A stretch of DNA of 64,000 nt from Tolypothrix bouteillei VB521301 (GTDB lineage: Bacteria > Cyanobacteriota > Cyanobacteriia > Cyanobacteriales > Nostocaceae): positions 4,608,895-4,672,894 of the forward strand of contig NZ_JHEG04000001.1 of NCBI RefSeq assembly GCF_000760695.4. Direction: 5' to 3'. A model generated the notes under the pieces. It searched no databases and was not told the DNA's origin. It saw only the letters and a program-made list of their open reading frames with translations. Each line of letters opens with the position of its first letter. Position 1 is the first letter of the stretch. Below, piece after piece: positions 53,200-63,528 of the stretch. The translations under genes and the position numbers were made by a program.

Positions 53200-54192
53200 C
53201 TAAAATTGTCGTAAGAAACGTAAATCGCTGGCGTAGACGCGGCGAATATCATCGATTTGGTGGAGTACCATGGCAAAACGTTCTACTCCAAAGCCTGCAG
53301 CAAAGCCAGTATAAACTTCTGGGTCGTAGCCAACAGCTTTCAGTACGTTTGGATCGACCATCCCGCAACCCATCACTTCCAACCAGCGACCGTTCCATCG
53401 CAAGTCAACTTCTGCAGAGGGTTCTGTGAAGGGAAAATAGCTGGCGCGGAAGCGAATTTCCACGTCACCAAACATTTCTTGTAAAAATACTTTTACAGTT
53501 CCTTTGAGGTCGGTAAAGGTTAACCCTTCATCGACTGCTAAAAGTTCTATTTGATGGAAAACTGCTGAATGAGTGGCATCTACATTATCTCTCCGGTAGA
53601 CTCGTCCGGGGGCGATGACTCGAATCGGTGGTTCTTCCGTTTCCATGTAACGAATTTGTACTGATGAGGTATGAGTCCGCAGGAGATTTCCATCTGGTAG
53701 ATAAAATGTGTCCTGCATATCGCGGGCTGGGTGATCGGGTGGAGTGTTGAGTGCTTCAAAGTTGTAGTAATCTGTTTCCATCTCCGGACCGTTGGCTACC
53801 GTATAGCCCATACCTACAAAGATGTCTATTGCTCTATCGATTATCCCATTCAGCGGATGGACGCGACCTTGAGAACGGTAGATTCCTGGCATTGTTACAT
53901 CCAAATTTTCAGCTTCTAGCTGTGCTTGAATTTGGGCTTTTTCTAAAGCTGTATGTTGTTGGTCTATCCTGGCTTGTAAGGCATCTTTTACCGTGTTTGC
54001 GATCGCACCAATTTTTGGTCTTTCTTCTGCACTCAGTTGACCCATACTTCGCAACAGCGCCCCTAGCTGACCTTTCTTACCCAGGTAGCTGACTCTTAGT
54101 TCCTCAAGGCGTTCTAATGTATTGGCGGCGGCGATCGCCTTTTCTCCTTCCTCTTGCAGTGCTAAAAGTTGCGCTTCTAAATTGTTAGTCAT
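53200..54192 (-). CDS. pheS: Phenylalanine-tRNA ligase alpha subunit
   Basis: 330 residues, full length. An N-terminal coiled coil (about 1-85) precedes a class II core. Motifs: [16 protein letters not shown] (motif 1 region), [20 protein letters not shown] (motif 2) and [22 protein letters not shown] (motif 3). It charges tRNA-Phe as an alpha2-beta2 enzyme; pheT is not in the window. It is convergent with recQ. Confidence 0.95.
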   Translation of the reverse strand: MTNNLEAQLLALQEEGEKAIAAANTLERLEELRVSYLGKKGQLGALLRSMGQLSAEERPKIGAIANTVKDALQARIDQQHTALEKAQIQAQLEAENLDVTMPGIYRSQGRVHPLNGIIDRAIDIFVGMGYTVANGPEMETDYYNFEALNTPPDHPARDMQDTFYLPDGNLLRTHTSSVQIRYMETEEPPIRVIAPGRVYRRDNVDATHSAVFHQIELLAVDEGLTFTDLKGTVKVFLQEMFGDVEIRFRASYFPFTEPSAEVDLRWNGRWLEVMGCGMVDPNVLKAVGYDPEVYTGFAAGFGVERFAMVLHQIDDIRRVYASDLRFLRQF

Positions 54193-54386
54193 TAGTTAAT
54201 AGTCATTAGTTAATAGTCATTTGTCATTTGTCATTTATAAAGGACAGATGACGTTAGCATGGCATCCACGAGCCAAAGACAGCGGCCAAGACCAAACTGT
54301 TGTTTTCTAGCACCCAGGACTAAACTATTATATGAGATTCTCGCTGTACCTCTTAATTAGCGCTCGCTAACCACTAACCACTAACT

Positions 54387-55184
54387 ATGAAATTACTAAT
54401 TAGTAATGATGATGGTATTTCATCTCTAGGTATTCGTACTCTTGCCAACACCTTAGCCGAAGCAGGTCATGATGTGAGTGTAGTTTGCCCGGATCGGGAA
54501 CGTTCGGCTACCGGACATGGGTTAACGTTACACCAGCCAATTCGTGCTGAAATTGTAGAATCTATCTTTCACCCAAATGTCAAGGCTTGGGCTTGCGATG
54601 GGACTCCTTCGGACTGTGTTAAGTTAGCTCTGTGGGCTTTGTTAGAATCACCACCCGAGTTAGTTCTTTCTGGCATCAATCAGGGTGCCAATTTAGGGAC
54701 TGAAATTCTTTACTCCGGTACCGTTTCTGCAGCAATGGAAGGTTTGATTGAAGGTATTCCCAGTATCGCTTTCAGTCTAACTAGCCGGAATAGTAAGGAT
54801 TTTCAACCTTCTGCTGACTTTGCCAAAATTCTAGTGGGGCAAATTGAGAAAAACCCCCTACCGGAGTTGATGTTGCTTAATGTTAATATTCCCCCAGTTA
54901 AGTGGGAAGAAATTGCCGGAGTGACTCTTACCCGTCAAGGGGTGCGACGTTATGTCGATGTTTTTGATAAGCGAATCGATCCTCGTGGGAAAACTTATTA
55001 TTGGTTAACTGGTGAAGTTTTGGAGGATATTGAACCACCCATTGGTTTGAATCTTTCTGAGAACATACCCATTGATGTTCGCGTTATCCGTGAAAACTAC
55101 ATCAGTATCACACCCTTACAATACAATCTGACCTATGCACGGGGACTGAGTGAATTGTCTAAGTGGGAATTTAAATTTCCGTAA
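54387..55184 (+). CDS. surE: 5'/3'-nucleotidase SurE
   Basis: 265 residues. Starts with the metal-site signature [20 protein letters not shown] (Asp-Asp pair), followed by [16 protein letters not shown] (Ser loop), [40 protein letters not shown] (Asn ligand). It dephosphorylates nucleoside monophosphates with divalent metal. The upstream gap contains short TAGTCATTTGTCATT and CTAACCACTAAC repeats. Confidence 0.94.
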   Translation: MKLLISNDDGISSLGIRTLANTLAEAGHDVSVVCPDRERSATGHGLTLHQPIRAEIVESIFHPNVKAWACDGTPSDCVKLALWALLESPPELVLSGINQGANLGTEILYSGTVSAAMEGLIEGIPSIAFSLTSRNSKDFQPSADFAKILVGQIEKNPLPELMLLNVNIPPVKWEEIAGVTLTRQGVRRYVDVFDKRIDPRGKTYYWLTGEVLEDIEPPIGLNLSENIPIDVRVIRENYISITPLQYNLTYARGLSELSKWEFKFP

Positions 55185-55475
55185 AGTTTATTGAATATAC
55201 GGAGAACTTCAATAAGTTGCTGAAATGCAACTGGGCAAAATTTAGGTTATAAAGTGAGGAGTCGATTTTGACGTTAAACGGTAGATAAATATTTGAAGAT
55301 ATGAAAATTCAGCTAAAAAGTTTTTTATCCCTAAAAACAAAAACAATGTTATATAGGGTGTGCTGTCTTCCTAATAAGTTTCTTGTCTAGAAAAAGCCTT
55401 AAGACAGCATAAACTTATTAATTAAAGTAAAAATTCTTTGTATTGATCGCCCACTCAGTCCAGCAAGCAAAACTC

Positions 55476-56357
55476 ATGTCTAGGATAGAGAATTTATTTT
55501 CCGTGTATTTTTGGGGCGTTCGCGGCAGTATCCCCTGTCCGGGACCTGATACCGTTCGTTATGGCGGTAATACCCCTTGCGTTGAGATGCAAGTGGGCGG
55601 CAAACGCTTAATTTTTGATGGAGGCACGGGTTTACATGTTTTAGGACAATCTTTATTGTCCAAAATGCCAGTGGAAGCACATATTTTTTTCACCCACTCC
55701 CACTGGGACCACATGCAAGGGTTTCCCTTCTTTAGCCCTGGGTTTATTCCGGGAAACACGTTTCATATCTATGGTGCGATCGCTCCCGATGGCTCTACCA
55801 TAGAACAGCGTTTAAACGATCAAATGCTGCATCCAAATTTTCCGGTTCCGTTGCAAATCATGCAAGCGAATTTATATTTTCATGATGTTATACCGGGAAA
55901 CGCAATACACATTAATGATATTACGGTAGAGACTTCCCCGCTCAATCATCCTGGTGAAGCCGTAGGATACAGGGTAAACTGGCGTGGAAGATCGGCTGTT
56001 TACGTGACCGATACCGAACATTATCCTGACAGAATAGATGAAAATGTTCTGAAGTTATCTCGTGATGCTGATATCCTCATCTACGATTCTACTTATACTG
56101 ATGAAGAATACCATTCTCTAACCAGACCTAAAATTGGTTGGGGACACTCTACATGGCAAGAAGCTGTGAAAGTAGCCCAAGCTGCCAATGTCAAAACTTT
56201 GGTTATCTATCATCACGACCCCTCTCATGATGATGAATTTCTCGATCGTGTCGGTCAAGAAGCTGCAGAAAAATATCCGGGGGCTGTCATGGCACGTGAA
56301 GGCATGGTACTTCAGATTCCCGTACCTGTTACCTTATCAGAATCTTTTCGGTGTTAG
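55476..56357 (+). CDS. MBL-fold metal-dependent hydrolase
   Basis: 293 residues from the ATG at 55476 (MSRIENLFSVYFWGVRGS); a TTG at 55443 is in frame but less likely. Metallo-beta-lactamase fold with GVRGSIPCPGPDTVRYGGNTPCVEM, FDGGTGLHVLG, HxHxDH in FFTHSHWDHMQGFP, the second Asp/His in YVTDTEH, YDSTY, and a late YHHDPSHDD. The N terminus is that of cyanobacterial proteins with a similar GVRGSxP start, related to RNase Z-like or phosphodiesterase-like hydrolases. Substrate unknown. Confidence 0.85.
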   Translation: MSRIENLFSVYFWGVRGSIPCPGPDTVRYGGNTPCVEMQVGGKRLIFDGGTGLHVLGQSLLSKMPVEAHIFFTHSHWDHMQGFPFFSPGFIPGNTFHIYGAIAPDGSTIEQRLNDQMLHPNFPVPLQIMQANLYFHDVIPGNAIHINDITVETSPLNHPGEAVGYRVNWRGRSAVYVTDTEHYPDRIDENVLKLSRDADILIYDSTYTDEEYHSLTRPKIGWGHSTWQEAVKVAQAANVKTLVIYHHDPSHDDEFLDRVGQEAAEKYPGAVMAREGMVLQIPVPVTLSESFRC

Positions 56358-56596
56358 AAAATTCTTTGTTTAGAGGTGCATCAAGGAAGCAAAGGGGGAT
56401 TTTGGATTAGATTGGTGAATAGAAGCTCATGCGCTTTTCGCGCACGCTTTGCCAACAGCCCTTCAGCAAAAAACGGTCAACTGCCAACTGCAAGCGGTTT
56501 GCTGTTAGCCATCGGTCATCAGCCAAAAATTATAATTAGGTTGATATCAGATCGCCAAGCTGAAAGCTTAAACATTTCTAAAATCCCAGAATCGAC

Positions 56597-57613
56597 GTGC
56601 TAAATCTGTCTCAAAATGGGTTTTCTGTGTGGGTTACTTCTTCAACCGAACTGGCTCTAACACCAACGTGTGTTGCACTGGGCAAATTTGACGGCGTACA
56701 TCGCGGTCACAAGCGGGTTATTCAACCCATATTGCCTGATGTTACGGCATCCTCACACGGCTACTCAACGGTTGTCACCTTTAATCCTCATCCTCAGGAA
56801 TTTTTCACGGGTCTTGCCCGCACTTGGTTGACACCGTTGGATGAAAAAATTTTTCAGTTGCGATCGCTCGGGGTAGAACAATTAGTACTGCTACCCTTTG
56901 ATAAGGAATTGTCCGCGTTACCTCCCGAACAGTTCGTAGAAAAAATTCTCATCCAACAATTACAAGCCAAACGGATTAGCGTCGGGCAAGATTTTTGTTT
57001 TGGCTCCAATCGTAGTGGGACTGCCAAGGATTTGCAAGTCTTGGCTGCCAAATTTGACATTCCCGTCACCATTGTTCCCATAGAAACTTGTGCATCTCCT
57101 GAAACCGCACTTAACAGTGATGTCAGCGATTCTTCCGATCGCCAGACTCGCATTAGCACTTCACTTATCCGTCAAGTCCTGCAAAATGGTGATATCTGTC
57201 AAGCAAACAAACTGTTAGGAAGACCTTACACGCTGATAGGTCATGTCATCAAAGGTCAACAACTTGGTAGAACAATTGGTTTTCCCACTGCCAACCTACA
57301 GCTGCCAAAAGATAAATTTTTGCCTAGCTTTGGGGTTTACGCCGTTCGTGTTTTCACTCTCAGTGAGCCACTGAACACTCCAGAAGATACTTACTTAGGC
57401 GTAATGAATATAGGTAACCGTCCAACAGTAAATGGTACGTATCAATCCGTAGAAGTCCATTTATTTGATTGGTCTGGCGATCTATACGGAAAAAAACTAG
57501 CAGTCGAGCTAGAACAATTTTTGCGCCCTGAGGAAAAGTTTTCTTCATTGGAAGCCCTAAAACAACAAATTCAGCAAGATTGTATTGCTGCAAGAGCATT
57601 TTTGGCTGGTTAG
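56597..57613 (+). CDS. ribF: Bifunctional riboflavin kinase / FAD synthetase
   Basis: 338 residues from a GTG (MLNLSQNGFSVWVTSS). N-terminal FMN adenylyltransferase: CVALGKFDGVHRGHKRVI (HxGH), VVTFNPHPQEFF, and the RTRISTSLIRQ-like loop. C-terminal riboflavin kinase (about 205-335): GRPYTLIGHVIKGQQLGRTIGFPTANL and LGVMNIGNRPTVNG, with the catalytic Glu in SVEVHLFDW. Converts riboflavin to FMN then FAD. Followed by a long hairpin. Confidence 0.93.
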   Translation: MLNLSQNGFSVWVTSSTELALTPTCVALGKFDGVHRGHKRVIQPILPDVTASSHGYSTVVTFNPHPQEFFTGLARTWLTPLDEKIFQLRSLGVEQLVLLPFDKELSALPPEQFVEKILIQQLQAKRISVGQDFCFGSNRSGTAKDLQVLAAKFDIPVTIVPIETCASPETALNSDVSDSSDRQTRISTSLIRQVLQNGDICQANKLLGRPYTLIGHVIKGQQLGRTIGFPTANLQLPKDKFLPSFGVYAVRVFTLSEPLNTPEDTYLGVMNIGNRPTVNGTYQSVEVHLFDWSGDLYGKKLAVELEQFLRPEEKFSSLEALKQQIQQDCIAARAFLAG

Positions 57614-57651
57614 TTCTCAGTGATGGGTGGGAATACTGTAATTGGTTGTTG

Positions 57652-57704
57652 GTTAGCGGTGAGTCGTTAGTGGTTAATTGTTCCACTAACGACTCACCGC
57701 TAAC
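57652..57704. terminator. Long perfect hairpin downstream of ribF
   Basis: Perfect 22-base arms (57652-57673 and 57683-57704) with a 9-base AT-rich loop, built of GTTAGTGG / GTGAGTCG words. It may end the ribF transcript, and it lies 31 bases before the MoxR gene. No long T run follows. Confidence 0.6.
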
Positions 57705-57735
57705 AACTAACTACTAACAATTCCCTAATTTCTAT

Positions 57736-58644
57736 ATGAGACAAAAAATCGACGCTTTAACACAAAACTTGGGACTAGCCATTGTTGGTAAAGCTGAGGC
57801 AATACGTTTAGTACTAGTTGCCCTGCTAGCAGGTGGTCATGCTTTATTAGAAGATGTACCTGGGGTAGGCAAAACCCTTCTGGCCAAATCTTTAGCTCGT
57901 TCCATAGACGGAAAGTTTCAAAGGTTACAGTGTACTCCCGATTTACTCCCAACAGATATTACGGGTACCAATATCTGGAATCCAAAAAGCGGTGAATTTA
58001 CTTTTCTTTCGGGTCCGGTATTTGCTAATGTCCTACTAGCAGACGAAATTAACCGTGCCACACCTCGGACCCAATCAGCTTTGCTAGAAGTGATGGAAGA
58101 ACATCAAGTCACGGTGGATGGCGTTTCTCGTAACGTTCCCATGCCATTTTTCGTCATTGCGACTCAGAACCCAATTGAATATCAAGGTACCTTTCCCCTA
58201 CCTGAGGCGCAGATGGATCGATTCATGTTGTCCTTAAGTCTTGGCTATCCCACTGAAGCAGAAGAACTTCAGATGTTGCAACGCCATCAAGATGGAATTA
58301 ATGTTACCGATTTACAGCCGTGTATTTCTTTAGTAGAAGTGCAAGAGTTACAACAAATCTGTTCAAAAGTCAAGGTTGATACTTCGCTACAACAGTATAT
58401 TCTTGAATTAGTGCGAGCAACACGACATGATGAGGAAATCACACTTGGTGTCAGTCCTCGCGGTACTGTTGCCTTACAACGGGCTACTCAAGCCCTAGCT
58501 TTTCTATTGGGGAGAGACTACGCCATTCCCGATGATGTAAAATTCTTGGCACCTTATGTTCTTTGCCACCGTCTTATACCGAGTGGAGGACGCAGGGCAA
58601 AAACTGTGATGGAACGATTATTGCGTTCTGTCCCCATTCAATAA
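57736..58644 (+). CDS. MoxR-family AAA+ ATPase
   Basis: 302 residues. ALLEDVPGVGKTLLAKSLARS (Walker A), VLLADEINRATPRTQSALLEVMEEHQVTVDG (Walker B and MoxR signature), ATQNPIEYQGTFPLPEAQMDRFM (sensor 1 and Arg finger), GVSPRGTVALQRATQA (sensor 2). MoxR ATPases act as chaperones for activating vWA-domain or membrane partners. The usual DUF58/vWA gene is not next to it; instead a diheme cytochrome follows after 64 bases. Confidence 0.9.
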   Translation: MRQKIDALTQNLGLAIVGKAEAIRLVLVALLAGGHALLEDVPGVGKTLLAKSLARSIDGKFQRLQCTPDLLPTDITGTNIWNPKSGEFTFLSGPVFANVLLADEINRATPRTQSALLEVMEEHQVTVDGVSRNVPMPFFVIATQNPIEYQGTFPLPEAQMDRFMLSLSLGYPTEAEELQMLQRHQDGINVTDLQPCISLVEVQELQQICSKVKVDTSLQQYILELVRATRHDEEITLGVSPRGTVALQRATQALAFLLGRDYAIPDDVKFLAPYVLCHRLIPSGGRRAKTVMERLLRSVPIQ

Positions 58645-58708
58645 CTAGTGACGGGTAACCAGAGAGCGGTAACTAATCCAAAATCTAAAATTCCCAATCT
58701 CCAATCAA

Positions 58709-59248
58709 ATGTCAAAGATTGTCAAACGTCAATTCCGCAATCAAAAATTAAAGGGAAAGCCGCTTGGCTTCCTCTTAGTCATTCTAGCTTGGAGTTTGGC
58801 TATGGGTTTAGCGATGGCATCTCATGTCCAAGGCGTACCGCCAACCTCTTCTGAAGTCGGTACTGTTGATGTCGTTCCCCCACAACAGCGACTTGGACAA
58901 GAATTGTATTTGGAAAATTGCTCGACTTGTCACATTCCCTTACCTCCCGCTGTTTTTCCCACCCAAACTTGGAAAAATTTGTTGGAGGACTCACAGCACT
59001 ATGGAGTACAAATCAAACCATTAGTCGATCCGCCACGTATCCTAGTTTGGAGGTATCTTTCCGCTTTCTCTCGTCCCCAATTGCTAGAAGACGAACAAAT
59101 ACCCTATCGCGTCGGGAGTTCCCGTTATTTCAGAGCTTTGCACCCTCAAGTTAAGCTACCCAAGCCGATTCAAATTGGGAGTTGTGTCACCTGTCATCCC
59201 TCAGCCTCAGACTTTAATTTTCGTCGCCTCAGCCCGGAGTGGGAATAG
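58709..59248 (+). CDS. Diheme cytochrome c
   Basis: 179 residues. An N-terminal hydrophobic segment (about 18-40) is a signal or anchor. Two CxxCH haem sites are present: CSTCH at 71-75 and CVTCH at 159-163. The protein is about the length of cyanobacterial diheme cytochromes with unknown partners. It should act in electron transfer on the luminal or periplasmic side. No Met ligand is obvious near the end. It follows the MoxR gene by 64 bases. Confidence 0.85.
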   Translation: MSKIVKRQFRNQKLKGKPLGFLLVILAWSLAMGLAMASHVQGVPPTSSEVGTVDVVPPQQRLGQELYLENCSTCHIPLPPAVFPTQTWKNLLEDSQHYGVQIKPLVDPPRILVWRYLSAFSRPQLLEDEQIPYRVGSSRYFRALHPQVKLPKPIQIGSCVTCHPSASDFNFRRLSPEWE

Positions 59249-59330
59249 GATATAGGGACAAGGAGAAATTTTCTCCCTTGTCTTCCCCCTCTCCCTTTTC
59301 CCCAATCCCTACTCCCCAAGGAGGGAAATC
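59249..59330. repeat. Purine/pyrimidine-skewed dispersed repeat
   Basis: GGACAAGGAGAAATTTTCTCCCTTGTC is a clear inverted centre, followed by TTCCCCCTCTCCC, TTCCCCAATCCC and TCCCCAAGGAGGG. Same family as 336-450. The rest of the 327-base gap before secA (to 59575) holds no gene; an AT-rich promoter-like region lies near 59380-59520. Confidence 0.65.
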
Positions 59331-59575
59331 GCTACCTCTCCTCAGTTGGGCTTTACTGCTTCAACTCTGGGCAAAATGATACTATTGAAACAGTTTACAT
59401 TTAAGATAAAAATTCAATCCAATCATTAGGAAATCTGATTGGCTGTTAATAATGCTGTTTTTGAGCGAGTTTTCATGACTAACCCATCTCAAACTAAGAC
59501 TGGGTTTAGTTAAGTGTTTATAATTAATCCCAATCCTTAAATCCCCGTCCCCCTTAATTCTGTTCATAATCTGCC

Positions 59576-62371
59576 ATGCTAAAAACTTTGTTGGGCGACC
59601 CCAACGCTCGTAAACTAAAAAAATACCAACCCTACATTACAGACATTAATCTTCTGGAAGAAGATATCAAAGCCCTTTCGGATGACGAACTCAAGGGCAA
59701 AACAGTCGAATTTAAACAGCGTCTTGGCAAAGGCGAAACTCTTGATGACATCTTACCAGAAGCGTTTGCCGTGGTTCGGGAAGCAGGACGCAGAGTCTTA
59801 GGGCTGCGTCACTTTGATGTTCAAATGTTGGGTGGTATTATTCTCCACTCAGGGCAAATTGCTGAGATGAAGACTGGGGAGGGCAAAACCCTAGTTGCGA
59901 CATTACCGAGTTATTTAAATGCTCTTACAGGTAAAGGCGTTCACGTGATCACGGTGAACGATTACCTAGCCCGTCGTGATGCTGAATGGATGGGACAGGT
60001 ACATCGTTTCTTGGGATTGAAGGTAGGGCTAATTCAGCAAAGCATGACGCCAACGGAACGCAAGAAGAATTACGATTGCGATATCACTTATGTCACCAAT
60101 AGTGAAGTGGGTTTTGACTACCTGCGGGACAACATGGCGACATCCATGGCGGATGTGGTACAACGCCCATTTAACTACTGTGTGATTGACGAAGTAGACT
60201 CAATCTTAATTGATGAAGCACGGACACCGCTCATTATTTCGGGACAAGTCGAAAGACCAACGGAAAAATATCTCAAAGCAGCCGAAATAGCTCTAGCACT
60301 GCAAAAAGACGAGCATTATGAAGTAGACGAAAAAGCTCGTAACGTGCTGTTGTCGGATGAAGGTTTTGCACAAACAGAACGGCTTTTGGAAGTTAAAGAT
60401 TTATTTAACCCAGAAGACCCTTGGGCGCACTTTATTTTTAATGCGATTAAAGCTAAAGAACTTTTCCTAAAGGATGTAACTTATATTGTCCGGAATGGAG
60501 AAGTGGTTATTGTCGATGAATTTACAGGTCGAGTTCTTCCAGGACGCCGTTGGAGTGATGGACTTCACCAAGCAATTGAAGCCAAAGAACGGGTAGAAAT
60601 TCAGCCAGAAACTCAAACTCTCGCGACAATTACTTATCAAAACCTGTTTTTGCTGTATCCCAAGTTATCCGGGATGACGGGAACAGCAAAGACTGAAGAG
60701 GCGGAGTTTGAAAAAATTTACAAACTGGAAGTTACTGTTATTCCTACTAACAGAACGAGAAAACGCCAAGATTTGCCAGATATGGTCTTTAAGACTGAAG
60801 CAGGGAAATGGAAGGCGATCGCACAAGAATGTGCCGAAATGCACGCACTTGGAAGACCAGTTCTAGTGGGAACTACGAGTGTAGAAAAATCAGAATATCT
60901 CCGACAACTGTTGAGAGAAATGGAGATTCCCCATGAGTTGCTGAACGCCAGACCGGAAAATGTGGAGCGGGAAGCAGAAATTGTTGCACAAGCAGGACGT
61001 AAAGGTGCTGTGACCATTGCAACTAACATGGCAGGTAGAGGGACTGATATTATTCTTGGTGGTAATGCCGAGTACATGGCACGTCTTAAGATAAGAGAGT
61101 ACTTCATGCCTCGTGTTGTCAAACCGGATGATGAAGATGCTTTTGGTATCCATCGGGCGGCTGGCTTACCCCCGGCGGGAACGGGTGGCGGTCAAGGCTT
61201 TGTACCCGGTAAAAAGGTGAAAACTTGGAAGGCGTCACCACAGGTATTCCCAACCCAGCTGACAAAAGAAGCAGAAAAGTTGCTGAAAGATGCAGTTGAT
61301 TTTGCCGTGCGGGAGTACGGCGAACGCAGTTTGACAGAGTTAGAAGCTGAAGATAAGGTCGCTGTAGCCGCAGAAAAAGCACCAACTGACGACGTTGTGA
61401 TTCAAAAATTACGGGAAGCGTACAACCGAGTTAAGCACGAGTACGAAGAGTTCACCAAAAACGAACACGATGAAGTGGTACAACAAGGCGGTTTACACGT
61501 TATTGGTACAGAACGTCATGAATCGCGCCGGATTGACAACCAGTTGCGGGGACGTGCGGGACGTCAAGGTGACCCCGGTTCGACAAGATTCTTCCTCAGC
61601 TTGGAGGATAACTTACTGCGGATTTTTGGTGGCGATCGCGTTTCACGTTTGATGACAGCATTTAACGTAGACGAAGATATGCCTATTGAATCTGGAATGC
61701 TGACCCGTAGTTTGGAAGGTGCTCAGAAAAAAGTTGAAACCTACTACTACGACATCCGGAAACAAGTCTTTGAGTACGACGAAGTGATGAACAACCAACG
61801 TCGGGCGATTTATGCGGAACGCCGTCGGGTTTTGGAAGGACAAGACCTGAAAGAACAGGTGATTAAGTACGCTGAAAAAACGATGGATGACATCGCTGAC
61901 TACTACATCAACCCCGATTTACCTTCCGAAGAGTGGGAATTGGATAAGTTGGTTGAAAAAGTCAAAGAATTTGTTTATCTGCTAGCAGATTTACAGTCAA
62001 GTCAGCTAGAAGATATGTCAATGAGCGAGATTAAAGCGTTCTTGCACGAGCAAGTGAGGATTGCTTACGACCTTAAAGAAGCTCAAATTGACCAAATTCA
62101 GCCCGGATTGATGCGTCAAGCGGAACGATTCTTTATTTTACAAAGAATCGATACTTTGTGGCGCGAACACTTGCAGCAAATGGATGCTTTACGTGAATCT
62201 GTAGGATTGCGAGGTTACGGTCAGAAAGATCCGTTGATTGAGTACAAGAGTGAGGGTTACGAGTTGTTCCTGGATATGATGGTTAACATTCGCCGAGATG
62301 TTGTTTACTCCTTATTCATGTTCCAACCACAACCTCAGCCAATGATGCAAACATCTTCAGAGATGGTGTAG
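59576..62371 (+). CDS. secA: Preprotein translocase ATPase SecA
   Basis: 931 residues, full length for a cyanobacterial SecA. Motifs: [14 protein letters not shown] (Walker A), [36 protein letters not shown] (Walker B and following), [55 protein letters not shown]. The C-terminal helical scaffold is intact. The tail ends [15 protein letters not shown], with no SEC-C cysteine cluster, which is normal in cyanobacteria. It drives export through SecYEG at plasma and thylakoid membranes. Confidence 0.96.
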   Translation: MLKTLLGDPNARKLKKYQPYITDINLLEEDIKALSDDELKGKTVEFKQRLGKGETLDDILPEAFAVVREAGRRVLGLRHFDVQMLGGIILHSGQIAEMKTGEGKTLVATLPSYLNALTGKGVHVITVNDYLARRDAEWMGQVHRFLGLKVGLIQQSMTPTERKKNYDCDITYVTNSEVGFDYLRDNMATSMADVVQRPFNYCVIDEVDSILIDEARTPLIISGQVERPTEKYLKAAEIALALQKDEHYEVDEKARNVLLSDEGFAQTERLLEVKDLFNPEDPWAHFIFNAIKAKELFLKDVTYIVRNGEVVIVDEFTGRVLPGRRWSDGLHQAIEAKERVEIQPETQTLATITYQNLFLLYPKLSGMTGTAKTEEAEFEKIYKLEVTVIPTNRTRKRQDLPDMVFKTEAGKWKAIAQECAEMHALGRPVLVGTTSVEKSEYLRQLLREMEIPHELLNARPENVEREAEIVAQAGRKGAVTIATNMAGRGTDIILGGNAEYMARLKIREYFMPRVVKPDDEDAFGIHRAAGLPPAGTGGGQGFVPGKKVKTWKASPQVFPTQLTKEAEKLLKDAVDFAVREYGERSLTELEAEDKVAVAAEKAPTDDVVIQKLREAYNRVKHEYEEFTKNEHDEVVQQGGLHVIGTERHESRRIDNQLRGRAGRQGDPGSTRFFLSLEDNLLRIFGGDRVSRLMTAFNVDEDMPIESGMLTRSLEGAQKKVETYYYDIRKQVFEYDEVMNNQRRAIYAERRRVLEGQDLKEQVIKYAEKTMDDIADYYINPDLPSEEWELDKLVEKVKEFVYLLADLQSSQLEDMSMSEIKAFLHEQVRIAYDLKEAQIDQIQPGLMRQAERFFILQRIDTLWREHLQQMDALRESVGLRGYGQKDPLIEYKSEGYELFLDMMVNIRRDVVYSLFMFQPQPQPMMQTSSEMV

Positions 62372-62423
62372 AAATAAACACCAACTCATTCTAACTTCCA
62401 CCTTCATTACCCTACCCCTCTCG

Positions 62424-62444
62424 TTCCCAGGCTGAGCCTGGGAA
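62424..62444. repeat. TTCCCAGGCT-G-AGCCTGGGAA hairpin downstream of secA
   Basis: Perfect 10-base arms with a 1-base centre, followed by TGCCATTTTTA. A dispersed cyanobacterial word (CTCGTTCCCAGG) that could also end the secA transcript. Confidence 0.65.
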
Positions 62445-62615
62445 TGCCATTTTTATGAAGCTTTGAACTCCATGCCAAACCACATGGCGATTTGATAGGT
62501 TGGTTATGGAATTACAAAATTGCCACTCTAGATGTCAGACTGGGCGATAATCCTACTGTGCGTTTGGATTGAGACAATCAACATTTATAGCAAGTTTGCA
62601 TGAGAACAGCAAGTC

Positions 62616-63386
62616 ATGACACTAGACCAAGTAAAAATTATCTTAGTTGAGCCATCTGGACCTATGAATGTGGGATCGGTGGCGCGAGTTATGAAAAATT
62701 TTGGCTTTCATCATCTAGTGTTAGTCAATCCTCAATGCGATCCGCTTTCACTCGAAGCACTGCACATGGCAGTTCATGCCAAAGATATTTTACACTCATC
62801 TCAATCTGTAGCAACTCTACCAGAAGCTTTACAGGGATGTCAGCGAGCGATCGCAACAACTGCTCGCGTTAGGGACTGGGGAACGCCCATGGAAAATCCC
62901 CGCACGGCATTACCTTGGTTGCTTGAAAACCCACAACATTCAGCAGCACTAATCTTTGGTAGAGAAGATCGGGGTTTGAGCAATGAGGAACTGAACTACG
63001 CTCAAAGATTTGTTCGCATTCCTACAAGTTCCACTTATCCATCCCTCAACTTAGCAACTGCTGTTTCTCTATGCTGCTACGAATTAGCAACATTTTATAC
63101 TGAAAACCTAAAAAATATGGAAAACAAACAACTTATCGCATCAGAAAATGCCTTGGATGATGACCTTGCTGCTTTGGATGTTGTAGAAACGTATTACCAA
63201 GAACTCGAATCCCTTCTCCTCAAGATTGGTTATCTTTATGCCCATACATCATCAAGTCGCATGGAAAAGTTTCGACAATTGTACAATCGGGCTCGACTAC
63301 AAACTAAAGAAGTTGCAATGTTGCGAGGTATTTTACGACAGGTAGAATGGGCTATTAGGAACCTTTATAACCGCGAAGAATCATAA
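62616..63386 (+). CDS. TrmJ-like SpoU-family RNA 2'-O-methyltransferase
   Basis: 256 residues. SPOUT fold: ILVEPSGPMNVGSVARVMKNFGFHHLVLVNP (motif 1), ALIFGREDRGLSNEEL (motif 2), IPTSSTYPSLNLATAVSLCCYEL (motif 3, knot). These match TrmJ/TrmH family 1, which methylates the ribose at position 32 of tRNA. The C-terminal extension (about 170-256) is helical, as in TrmJ. Confident about the family; the exact tRNA target is inferred. Confidence 0.9.
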   Translation: MTLDQVKIILVEPSGPMNVGSVARVMKNFGFHHLVLVNPQCDPLSLEALHMAVHAKDILHSSQSVATLPEALQGCQRAIATTARVRDWGTPMENPRTALPWLLENPQHSAALIFGREDRGLSNEELNYAQRFVRIPTSSTYPSLNLATAVSLCCYELATFYTENLKNMENKQLIASENALDDDLAALDVVETYYQELESLLLKIGYLYAHTSSSRMEKFRQLYNRARLQTKEVAMLRGILRQVEWAIRNLYNREES

Positions 63387-63528
63387 TTCATGATGTTTGG
63401 GAGACTGACTCGTAAAAAAAATCTTTTTTGCTTGGAATTAGGGATTAGTATGTAATTGCAAGCCTGCTGTAGTGTTTACCTTTTATAAAAGCCAATTATA
63501 ATATAAAATCTTATCATTATTATATATT

